Source of the DNA: Edaphobacter acidisoli
GTDB lineage: Bacteria; Acidobacteriota; Terriglobia; Terriglobales; Acidobacteriaceae
Direction of reading: 5' to 3'
DNA length: 64,000 nt
Assembly (NCBI RefSeq): GCF_014642855.1
Contig: NZ_BMJB01000004.1
Span: forward strand, 1-64,000
Under the pieces are notes generated by a model. It saw only the letters and a list, made by a program, of their open reading frames with translations. It ran no database searches and was not told the DNA's origin. The position numbers and the translations under genes were made by a program. Of the stretch, positions 16,985-24,989 are shown one piece after another. Position 1 is the first letter of the stretch. Every line of letters begins with the position of its first letter.

Positions 16985-18067
16985 CTAAAAGCGATGTGTG
17001 AGGCTGGCGAGCCAGACGTATTGGGCGAATGCGGCGTCGCCGTGAGAGTTGTATACGCTGTCGGGATAGCTGACGGTGCGATCGCGACGGACGGCCTTAT
17101 AGACACCGGCGGAGAGGATGTTTTGGTTGCGGGCGTACTGGAGACCGGGGCCTGCGGTGACGGCGTAACCAGGACGGCGGAAGCCGTCATTGCTGACGGG
17201 AAGGACGTTGTAGGCAGGGACACCTTCCCAGCGTGGGCCCACAGTTGCGGAGAGTCCCTGCACGTGTGGGATGGGGAACTCAACGCCTGCTTCGAGAAGG
17301 TACTGGTCAGCGATGGCATCGTAGTTGTTGAGCGGCTGCGTGGTGCTGAGTGTTGCGCTGCGCTGCACTCCGTTGGTGCCGCCGTTCATGGCGATGTAGC
17401 TGCCGTCGGTGTAGAAGGTGAGATTCTGTCCGACGCGCGAGTAGGCTGACCACTCAAGAACGCCACCCCAGCCGCCGGTACCGGGCTGGATGGAGTAGTC
17501 GACTGGCGTTACGACTTCGACGGCGGGGCCAACGCCTGTGGTGTTGGTGTTGACGTTGTTCTTGAGGTCATCGTTGCCCGAGGGGAGATAGAGGCCGAGT
17601 CCGATGGATGCGTTCCAGCGCGAGGCGTGTGCGGGATCGAGGATCCAGGAATTGGCGGAGATAATGGTGTCGCCGAAGCCGGATGACTGGTATTTGATGG
17701 GAGAGTTTTGCGTTTTACGCGAAGCCCAGAGCCAAGGGGCGTCGATGGCGAGGCTGATGCGCGGAGTGAGTTGGTAGGTGAGGTTGACGGTCACGAGGTT
17801 GATGCGGTTCTCGACCTCGGTACCGGCCTGGGCGCGGTACTCCTGATAGACGTCGCCGACGTAGTGCTGGTAGGAGAACTGGTGACGCTCGCCGATGGTG
17901 ACCTGAAAGTGGCCGGGCTGAAGGATGCCGCCCTGGCTGGTGGGAAGTCCTGTCTGCTCGGGCGAACGGGCAAGGATGCAGCCTTGTGCGTGCGCGCGGT
18001 TAGGGAGTGCGGAAAGCAGTGCGATGAGTGCAAGAAGCAAAAACGGTCTCCGAATCGATGCAGCCAT
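16985..18067 (-). CDS. Putative outer-membrane beta-barrel protein
   Basis: A 360-residue protein with a signal peptide (1-25, LLALIALLSALPNRAHAQ) and many alternating-polarity beta strands, ending in Phe (ASLTHRF), the usual end of outer-membrane barrels. Phrases such as SLAIDAPWLW, ASIGLGLYLPSG and VGPRWEGVPAYN resemble uncharacterised transporter-like barrel proteins found beside redox genes. I cannot assign a family with certainty. ATG 18067 is preferred over the upstream frame because GAGGAAAC precedes it and the signal peptide starts there. The TlpA-like gene downstream may be functionally linked. Confidence 0.65.
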   Translation of the reverse strand: MAASIRRPFLLLALIALLSALPNRAHAQGCILARSPEQTGLPTSQGGILQPGHFQVTIGERHQFSYQHYVGDVYQEYRAQAGTEVENRINLVTVNLTYQLTPRISLAIDAPWLWASRKTQNSPIKYQSSGFGDTIISANSWILDPAHASRWNASIGLGLYLPSGNDDLKNNVNTNTTGVGPAVEVVTPVDYSIQPGTGGWGGVLEWSAYSRVGQNLTFYTDGSYIAMNGGTNGVQRSATLSTTQPLNNYDAIADQYLLEAGVEFPIPHVQGLSATVGPRWEGVPAYNVLPVSNDGFRRPGYAVTAGPGLQYARNQNILSAGVYKAVRRDRTVSYPDSVYNSHGDAAFAQYVWLASLTHRF

Positions 18068-18288
18068 GTAGTTTCCTCGATGAGTTGGTGTCAAGTTTGC
18101 ACACGACGGCGCAGGCGCAGCAGACGGCTGCGTCTCGCGCTGATATGTGTGCATGGTGAGGAGAGATTAGCAAGGCTCGATGCGGAATGAATCCACCAGT
18201 AGGTTGAATTTCTGGTGCATCGGAGGATGGTTATTTCAGCAGTAAATTGAGAGATGTTTTTGGGGGAGACAAATATTTTGTGCAAAGC

Positions 18289-18320
18289 AGAAGGGCCGCC
18301 CGATGATGGGCGGCCCTTCT
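18289..18320 (-). terminator. Strong hairpin after second TonB receptor
   Basis: AGAAGGGCCGCCC / GGGCGGCCCTTCT, perfect 13-base stem with a 6-base loop, 21 bases beyond the receptor stop on the minus strand. The T run is short (GCTTTGC), but the stem is very stable. Confidence 0.75.
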
Positions 18321-18340
18321 GGGGTTGCTGGCGTTGAGTT

Positions 18341-21300
18341 TTAGAAGGAGATGCGAGCGGAGGCTTGCAGTGAGCGTCCACCGCCGATTCCGTTGACGTT
18401 GCCCTGGCCGCTACCGACTGTGCTGGTGACCTGGCCGAAGCTGGTGGCGGAGCAGCAGTTGTTGCTGGTTGGGTTGGCGAACTGCGGTGTGTTGCTGAGT
18501 TGAGTGGCCTGGATGCCCGTCGTCAGAGAGGATTCACGGAAGATCCTGAAGCTCTTGAAGAGGGAGAAGTTGTCCTGGATGTAGCCGGGGCCGCGGAATT
18601 CGTTTCTGCCCGTATTGCCTACGCCGGGGTTGGAGCAGGGACTCTGGTTGGTGCAGCCAGACGGAGTAGTGAATGCGGCAGGGTTGAACCAGGTGGTCTT
18701 GGAACCGACGCCGTGGCTTACGCTATATGCACCGATCAGTTGCCCTGTCTGTGTGGTGCCGGGTGTGTTGAGGTTTGCACCGTTGGTAGCGACGGTAAAT
18801 GGCGTACCGGTGACGGCGGAGATGACACCGGAGAGCTTCCAGCCGCCGAGGACGGCTGCTCCAATGCCTGAGCTGAGGTGGCTGTGACCTATACCCCAAG
18901 GCAGTTCGTAGGTAAAGCTCTGCTCGAAGTTGAGGGTGCGGTCAAAGTCGTTGGGTCCGTAGCTTCTCTTGAAGTTGGCGAAGAAGAGCAGGCTGCCGTT
19001 GTCGTCGCCGCCTGTGGCATAGCCCATGCCTTTGGCCCAAGTGAAGCCGCTGGTGAAAGAGAGCCCCTTGTAGGTTCTGTGGACGAGCTGCACCTGCAGG
19101 GACTGGTAGTTCGACGAGAAGCCCATGAAGTATTCATTGGTTGCCGCAGTGCGGAAGGGGCCGCCTGACGGGCATCCGACGCAGTGGTATTCGGGTTCAG
19201 ATGCACTGCCACCGCCGTAGGTGCTGGGGTTGTTGATGTTCTGGCTGACAGACGCGTGTACGCCATGATTGGCGACGTAGGCAACCTGCAGGGACATGTT
19301 GTCTGGGAGCGCCTGCTGGACTGCGAGGTTCCAGGATTCAACATAGGGATTTCTATATGTCTTCGGAATCCAAGTGTAGACCTGGGATATTAGGGTCGGG
19401 GTATTGGTGGCGATGATGCCATTGGAAGGAATGGGAATAGGAACAGGAGCAGGGAAGCCGTTCTGGAAGGTGGCTGGTGTAACGCCGTCGGCGAGAACCG
19501 TTCCGGTGTAAGGAGAGGTTCCTACCAAGCCATAGGAGTTGTTGGCGCGGATTGGGTAGTTGTAAGCGTACGTGTTGTCGCCGAATGGCATGTAGCTGAT
19601 GCCGAAACCGCCACGGAGGACAATCTGGTCTGTTGCTCTGTAGGCGAAGCCAGTACGAGGCGCGAAGTAGTGGTAGATGGTGGGCAGGCCGAGGTTGGAG
19701 GGGTTGCCGCCTATGCCCGCGAGGATGAGCTGGTTGTTGGCCGGATCGTAGTTGGAGAAGCCACCGGCTTTACGTGGTGTTGCCGGAGGATAAAACTCCC
19801 AGCGAGCGCCAAGGTCCAGGGTAAGTTTGGGGCTGACCAGCCATTTGTCGGTGCCGTATACGAAGATCCACCACTGGCGATAGGCCGGGAAGAAGGTGTT
19901 GAGGTCGCGACCAGTGGAACTGGGGATGTCGAAGAGGAAGCTGGCCATGTCGTTGGCGATGTTGGTTTTTCCGGCGGCGGCTGCGTCGGAGGTCTGGACG
20001 TCGGAGAAGTTGAAGACGCCGCGTGGGCTGAAGGTCTGGTCCTGAAGAAGATCGTCGCGGACGCGGCGAACGTCACCACCGAATTTGATGGTGTGGTTTT
20101 TGATGATCTTCGTCCAGTTGTTGACGGCGTCGATGTTGGATTCGGCGCGGATCCAGGGCAGTGAAGCGGAGTATCCGATGAGGGTTCCGGTGAAGCCGCC
20201 GTTGATGGTGATGCCTACCTGACCGGCAGTGAAGGGCTGGCCAGCGATGTTCACTCCGGGGATGCCGAGCGTCGTCGCATCGTTGTTGCCATAGTCGCTG
20301 GGCTGGGCGACGTTGCGGACGTGGCCGACGCCGAAGCGCACCTCGGTGAAGAGGGTGGGCGAGAAGACGTGATCGTAGTTTAGGCCTGTGCTGTAACCAG
20401 TGGTGACGCCTGTACCCTCAAAGGCGCCGCCGCCGGGACCTCCGAGGAACGAGCCAAAGGCCGGCGCCTGGAATACATTCACGCGCTGGAAGCTGTAGCG
20501 AGCGCTGAGATGGTTGCGCTCGTTCATGGCGAAATCCATTTTGACGTCGAAGCTCTTTGCGCCTTTGGTAAAGGGAAGCGTGTCGGTGTAGTTGTTCGCG
20601 GGATTGCTCAGTGGCGCGTTTGGATTCAGGGTTCCATGCGCGGGAGCAGCAGCGTCCACCTTTTGCAGAATGGCGAGCGAGACCGGATTGACCATGGAGA
20701 AGGGGATCTGGTTGTTCACAAATGGAGTACGGGGATGCGCCGCAGTGCCGTCTCCAGTTGTCGGATTGAAGACCTGGCCGGTCTGGTAGCCGTTTGCGTT
20801 GGGCGTGCCGGTGAGCGCGGCGCTGAGGTCGATGAAGCCGTTCGCGTTTGGAGTGTAATAGCGCGGGTCGGGGATCGTATAGGTTCCGCTGGTCAACTCA
20901 TGGTCGGACGTAGTGAGATAGTCGCCAAAGAAGAAGAGCTTGTCCTTGAGGACTGGGCCGCCGATGCTGCCGCCGTAGTAGTTGTAGGAGAGATGGCCGA
21001 GGGGTCCGCCGAAGTAGGAGCGGGCGTTGACGGCGTTGTTTTGAATGTATTCGAAGGCCGAACCGTGGAAGGTGTTGGTTCCGGATTTGAGGGTGACGTT
21101 GGTGACGGCTCCGGTGGCGCGGCCGAGCTCGGCGTCGTAGTTGTTGGTGGAGACGTCGACGGATTGGATGGACTCGGCGGGCGGGATGATCATCTGGAGC
21201 AAGCCGGTGCGCTCGTCGTCGTCGATACCTTCAATCTGGTAGAGATTGCCGAGGCGGGCCTGGCCGTTGACTTCGGTCTGCAGGGAGCTTGCGGAATTGA

Positions 21301-21838
21301 AGAACTGGGAGTGCTGGTAGACCGCAGGCGCAGCGCCCGGGACGAGGTTGAGGATTGACTGGAAGTTGCGGTTGGTGCTCAGGGGCAGGTTTTCAAGCTG
21401 ATGAGCTTCGATTTTGGTGCTGATGTCGCCGCGGTCGGTTTGGAGCAGTGGAGGCGCGGTGGTGACTTCGACGCTCTCGGAGACGCTGCCTGGGACGAGC
21501 GAGACGTCGACGCGAGTGGAGGTATTGACGAGCACTGAGATGTTCTGGTGCGTGTCCTTCTTGAAGCCCTTGGCTTGGACGGTGACGGAGTACGAGCCGG
21601 GCGGCAGGTTTGGGACGGTATAGTTGCCGCTTTCATTGGTGATGGCGGCGTAGGAGGTGCTGGTTGCCGTATGGGTGACGGTTATGCTGGCCCCGGCCAC
21701 GGCTGCACCGGTTGCATCGGTGACGGTGCCGAGCAAGGTAGCGTTGACGGCTTGTCCAAAGGCAGAGGGAGCAAGACTTGGGAAGAGGGCGAGCGAGAAA
21801 AGAATGCAAAGGAGCCTGAGAGATTTGCGTAGCATCAC
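18341..21838 (-). CDS. TonB-dependent receptor with carboxypeptidase-like domain (second)
   Basis: A 1,165-residue outer-membrane receptor. The signal peptide ends near residue 29 (LAPSAFGQ). The carboxypeptidase-like domain spans about 32-115 (ATLLGTVTDATGAAVAGASI, YTVPNLPPGSYSVTV). The plug region includes LENLPLSTNRNFQSIL and IEGIDDDERTGLLQ, and the barrel ends in ASARISF. GGAGGAATT lies before the ATG at 21838. There are no SusD, hydrolase or regulator genes beside it on the same strand, so its substrate is not indicated. It is divergent from the metal-efflux operon and ends at a stable hairpin. Confidence 0.9.
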   Translation of the reverse strand: MMLRKSLRLLCILFSLALFPSLAPSAFGQAVNATLLGTVTDATGAAVAGASITVTHTATSTSYAAITNESGNYTVPNLPPGSYSVTVQAKGFKKDTHQNISVLVNTSTRVDVSLVPGSVSESVEVTTAPPLLQTDRGDISTKIEAHQLENLPLSTNRNFQSILNLVPGAAPAVYQHSQFFNSASSLQTEVNGQARLGNLYQIEGIDDDERTGLLQMIIPPAESIQSVDVSTNNYDAELGRATGAVTNVTLKSGTNTFHGSAFEYIQNNAVNARSYFGGPLGHLSYNYYGGSIGGPVLKDKLFFFGDYLTTSDHELTSGTYTIPDPRYYTPNANGFIDLSAALTGTPNANGYQTGQVFNPTTGDGTAAHPRTPFVNNQIPFSMVNPVSLAILQKVDAAAPAHGTLNPNAPLSNPANNYTDTLPFTKGAKSFDVKMDFAMNERNHLSARYSFQRVNVFQAPAFGSFLGGPGGGAFEGTGVTTGYSTGLNYDHVFSPTLFTEVRFGVGHVRNVAQPSDYGNNDATTLGIPGVNIAGQPFTAGQVGITINGGFTGTLIGYSASLPWIRAESNIDAVNNWTKIIKNHTIKFGGDVRRVRDDLLQDQTFSPRGVFNFSDVQTSDAAAAGKTNIANDMASFLFDIPSSTGRDLNTFFPAYRQWWIFVYGTDKWLVSPKLTLDLGARWEFYPPATPRKAGGFSNYDPANNQLILAGIGGNPSNLGLPTIYHYFAPRTGFAYRATDQIVLRGGFGISYMPFGDNTYAYNYPIRANNSYGLVGTSPYTGTVLADGVTPATFQNGFPAPVPIPIPSNGIIATNTPTLISQVYTWIPKTYRNPYVESWNLAVQQALPDNMSLQVAYVANHGVHASVSQNINNPSTYGGGSASEPEYHCVGCPSGGPFRTAATNEYFMGFSSNYQSLQVQLVHRTYKGLSFTSGFTWAKGMGYATGGDDNGSLLFFANFKRSYGPNDFDRTLNFEQSFTYELPWGIGHSHLSSGIGAAVLGGWKLSGVISAVTGTPFTVATNGANLNTPGTTQTGQLIGAYSVSHGVGSKTTWFNPAAFTTPSGCTNQSPCSNPGVGNTGRNEFRGPGYIQDNFSLFKSFRIFRESSLTTGIQATQLSNTPQFANPTSNNCCSATSFGQVTSTVGSGQGNVNGIGGGRSLQASARISF

Positions 21839-21933
21839 GGAATTCCTCCAGAAAGCGGTTTCAGGTGTAGGTCTGTTTATAGTTTGAACAACGAACGAAC
21901 GTTACTAGGGCGAGAAGCAATAAGTCAACAAAA

Positions 21934-21948
21934 TTAAGCAAAGCTTAA
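21934..21948. promoter_or_regulatory. Inverted repeat TTAAGC-AAA-GCTTAA in divergent promoter region
   Basis: A perfect 6-base inverted repeat with 3-base spacer sits in the 278 bases between the second TonB receptor and the metal-efflux genes. It could be a regulator site for either direction. Confidence 0.35.
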
Positions 21949-22116
21949 GTAAATGGCGTGTTTTTCTGTGGGCGCTTTTAGAGTGTTCGGGACATCGCCG
22001 ATGTGGAATGTGAACAAGCGGAGACGTGGCCAATCTGGTGCGAGGGATGTTCAAGAGGCGTGGTTGTGGTCTACACTGGCGCGGCAGAGGTTGAAGGGCT
22101 TGCCCGCGTGCTGAAG

Positions 22117-22395
22117 ATGCTCTCTCATCGCCGATGGTTGTGTCTGGTGCTGCCGATTGCGCTGTTCGCGGTGCTGCTGGGGACGACGGCTGGGGTGGTG
22201 TTTCATCATCATGCTGGTGCGGCTGCGGACAACTGCCCTATCTGTCATCTGAGCCATCAGACGGTGGTGCCTGCGGTTGCGCATGTGGGGAATTGTCAGC
22301 TGGCGCAGACGGGCGCCGGGCCTGAGCCTCAGGCGGGCCACCTGGTGGATGATTCGGTTCCGCGTGATGTTCCTGCGCGTGGTCCTCCTGTATAG
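22117..22395 (+). CDS. Small Cys/His-rich membrane-anchored protein ahead of metal efflux genes
   Basis: A 92-residue protein with one N-terminal hydrophobic helix (about 6-27, LCLVLPIALFAVLLGTTAG) followed by FHHHAGAAADNCPICHLSHQ. The HHH and CPICHLSH groups resemble metal-binding clusters, and a further Cys lies near residue 60. The start at ATG 22117 begins the hydrophobic helix; the frame is open further upstream without support. It lies 72 bases before the TolC-like gene and on the same strand. Position and composition suggest a periplasmic metal-sensing or metal-capturing accessory, but no family is recognised. Confidence 0.6.
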   Translation: MLSHRRWLCLVLPIALFAVLLGTTAGVVFHHHAGAAADNCPICHLSHQTVVPAVAHVGNCQLAQTGAGPEPQAGHLVDDSVPRDVPARGPPV

Positions 22396-22467
22396 CAGTC
22401 GCATGTCCTCCGTGCTTTCGGGCACGGCAACGCAGTGTATCTCCCTGCTTGAATAGGCTGGCTGCTC

Positions 22468-23787
22468 ATGTGGTTCGAACGTCTGTATCTTCCTGCTCTG
22501 CTGATTGCAGCGTGTTTGCCCGTGACTGCGGGTGCGCAGTCCGCACCGGCGTCTGCGCCGGCTCCCCAGGCGAATTCGCTGGCGCAGGCGCCTGGGGCTT
22601 CGCTGGTTACGGTGGACGACGCGATTAAGCTGGCGCTTCAGCATAACCATACGTTGCAGGCCGCGCGGACTGTGATTCAGCAGAACAAGGCTGAAGAGAT
22701 TACGGCGAACCTGCGGCCCGATCCGGTGCTGATGGGTGACTCGCAGTTTCTGCCGGTGTTTAATCCTAGCCAGTTCACTTCGGACTATCTCGACCAGGTG
22801 GCGCAGTTTGATCTGGGTGTGAGCTATCTGTTTGAGCGCGGCAGAAAGCGGCAGCACCGCTTGCAGGCCGCGCGCGATGTGACGGCGGTAAGCGAGGCCC
22901 AGGTTGCAGATAATGAGCGGACGCTTACGTTCAGCGTGGCTTCGCAGTTCATTACGGTGGAGCTGGCCGAGTCGACGCTGGAGCTGGCGAATGAAGACCT
23001 GAAGAGCTTTGAGAACACGGTGGGGATCAGCGAGGCGCGGTACAAGGCCGGGGACATGAGCGAGGGCGACCTGCTGAAGATCAAGCTGCAACTGCTTCAG
23101 TTCCAGATGGATGTGTCGCAGGCGAAGCTGGGGCGGGCGCAGGGGCTGTCGGATCTGCGGCAGATGCTGGGGTATGAGTCGGTTGCGCCCGATTATGACA
23201 TTGCCGGGGCGTTTCAGTATGTGCCGGTGAGCGGGACGGTTGAGGACTTTCAGGCGATGGCGCTGCAGGACCGTCCGGACCTGCGGGAGGCGCAGTTGGG
23301 TGTGACGGCTGCGAACAGTCAGCACGAGTTGCAGAAGGCTATCGGCAAGCGCGACGTGACGGGGCAGGTGAATTACACACACCTGACGGGGATCAACAAT
23401 CTCTCACTCTTCGGGTCGATTGAGTTGCCGATCTTTGATCGCAACCAGGGCGAGATTGCGCGGTCGGGGATTGCGATTACGCAGGCGCAGGAGCAGATGA
23501 GGTTTACGAATGGGCAGGTGTTGACCGATGTGCGCGATGCGTATGAGGGGCTTCATGCGAACGATGAGATTGTGAAGCTGTATCGCTCGGGGTATCTGGA
23601 CCAGGCGCAGGAGTCGCGCGATATCTCGGAGTACGCGTATAAGCGCGGGGCTGCGAGTTTGCTGGACTTTCTGGATGCGGAGCGGAGCTACAGGGCTACG
23701 CAGCTTGGCTACAGGCAGTCGCTGGCCGCGTACCTGACGTCGCTGGAGCAACTGAGGGAAGCAGTGGGAACCAGGAGCATTCCATGA
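22468..23787 (+). CDS. CzcC/CusC-type outer-membrane efflux protein
   Basis: A 439-residue TolC-family outer-membrane channel, the exit duct of a tripartite RND pump. Residues 1-23 are a signal peptide (LIAACLPVTAGAQ). Two outer-membrane-efflux repeats follow, each with long helical stretches and the paired pattern VDDAIKLALQHNHTLQAA and VTAANSQHELQKAIGKR. The last four bases overlap the next gene (ATGA), showing translational coupling. Its placement before adaptor and pump genes is the czcCBA order. Metal specificity is inferred from the pump. Confidence 0.9.
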   Translation: MWFERLYLPALLIAACLPVTAGAQSAPASAPAPQANSLAQAPGASLVTVDDAIKLALQHNHTLQAARTVIQQNKAEEITANLRPDPVLMGDSQFLPVFNPSQFTSDYLDQVAQFDLGVSYLFERGRKRQHRLQAARDVTAVSEAQVADNERTLTFSVASQFITVELAESTLELANEDLKSFENTVGISEARYKAGDMSEGDLLKIKLQLLQFQMDVSQAKLGRAQGLSDLRQMLGYESVAPDYDIAGAFQYVPVSGTVEDFQAMALQDRPDLREAQLGVTAANSQHELQKAIGKRDVTGQVNYTHLTGINNLSLFGSIELPIFDRNQGEIARSGIAITQAQEQMRFTNGQVLTDVRDAYEGLHANDEIVKLYRSGYLDQAQESRDISEYAYKRGAASLLDFLDAERSYRATQLGYRQSLAAYLTSLEQLREAVGTRSIP

Positions 23788-24962
23788 GACAGAGAAGGAT
23801 GTTGCTGCGCGGATTGCAGTATGGGGCGGCCCTTGGTCTAGTGTTCGCCCTTGTGGGCTGTAACTCTTCGGACCGCGAGAAGGCGAACCAGATGACTTCG
23901 TTTTCGACGCGGGCATCGAAGTCGGCGACGCCGGAGCTGTTCACGATTCCTGAAGACCAGATGTCGCATGTGCAGGTGGTGACGGTGGCGGCGACGTCGC
24001 TGACGCGCACGCTGCGGCTGACGGGTGCGGTGGCGTACAACGCGTTCAAGACGACGCCGGTGATTACGCAGGTGGGCGGGCCGGTGAGCAGGATTCTGGT
24101 TGTTCCGGGTGAGCATGTGAAGGCTGGACAGCCGATGCTGGATGTGAGCAGTCCGGACTACTCGCAGCTGCTGGATTCGTATTTGAAGGCGTCGGATTTG
24201 TACAGGCTGGCGGACAAGTTTTATGCGCGGGCGCAGGACCTGTATCAGCATCACGCGATTGCGGAGAGCGATCTGGAGCAGGCTGAATCGAACAGGACGC
24301 AGGCGCGGGCGGATTTGAACGCGGCTGAACAGGGGATGAAGATTCTAGGGATCAAGGACCCTGCGAATCTGGCGAAGTCTCCTTCGTCGGCGCAGATTCC
24401 AGTGCTGGCGCCGATTGGGGGCGAGGTGGTGGAGCGGCTGGTTTCGCCGGGACAGGTGGTGCAGGCGGGGCAGACGCAGGCGTTCACCATTTCGGATTTG
24501 AGCACGGTGTGGGTGCTGGCGAATGTGTATCAGTCGGACCTGGCGCATGTGCATCCGGGGGATGATGTCGTCGTGCAGACGGATGCTTATCCGCAGAGCT
24601 TTCACGGGAAGATTTCGTTTGTGTCGCCGGCGCTCGATCCAAATACGCGGACGTTGCAGGCGCGCATCGTTGTCGATAATCCCGGCGAGAAGCTGAAGAA
24701 GGACATGTACTGCACGGTTGCGGTGACGGCGGGCGCGATGGCGAACGCGATTACGGTGCCGGATGCGGCGGTGTTGCGCGACGACGATAACCAGCCGTTC
24801 GTGTATGTGGCCGTCGGCAACGACCAGTTTGGCAGACGCGATATCGAGATGGGACAGCGGCAGAATGGGGTGACCGAGGTCCTGAAGGGCGTTCAGGCGG
24901 GTGACAAGGTCGTGGGCGATGGCAGCCTGTTTCTTCAGTTTGCCAATGCGTTGCAGCACTGA
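23784..24962 (+). CDS. CzcB-type RND periplasmic adaptor lipoprotein
   Basis: A 392-residue membrane-fusion protein linking pump and outer-membrane channel. The lipobox LVGC with C26 indicates a lipoprotein anchored in the inner membrane. The lipoyl half-motif ILVVPGEHVKAGQPMLDVSS, a coiled-coil hairpin (YARAQDLYQHHAIAESDLEQ region), and the second lipoyl half VLAPIGGEVVERLVSPGQVV follow. A beta-barrel and membrane-proximal domain (VVQTDAYPQSFHGKISFVSP) complete the family layout. The start overlaps the previous stop codon. It is followed 27 bases later by the pump gene. Confidence 0.92.
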   Translation: MRQRRMLLRGLQYGAALGLVFALVGCNSSDREKANQMTSFSTRASKSATPELFTIPEDQMSHVQVVTVAATSLTRTLRLTGAVAYNAFKTTPVITQVGGPVSRILVVPGEHVKAGQPMLDVSSPDYSQLLDSYLKASDLYRLADKFYARAQDLYQHHAIAESDLEQAESNRTQARADLNAAEQGMKILGIKDPANLAKSPSSAQIPVLAPIGGEVVERLVSPGQVVQAGQTQAFTISDLSTVWVLANVYQSDLAHVHPGDDVVVQTDAYPQSFHGKISFVSPALDPNTRTLQARIVVDNPGEKLKKDMYCTVAVTAGAMANAITVPDAAVLRDDDNQPFVYVAVGNDQFGRRDIEMGQRQNGVTEVLKGVQAGDKVVGDGSLFLQFANALQH

Positions 24963-24989
24963 GGAAGCAATTGGGGAGAGGCGGGCCGG

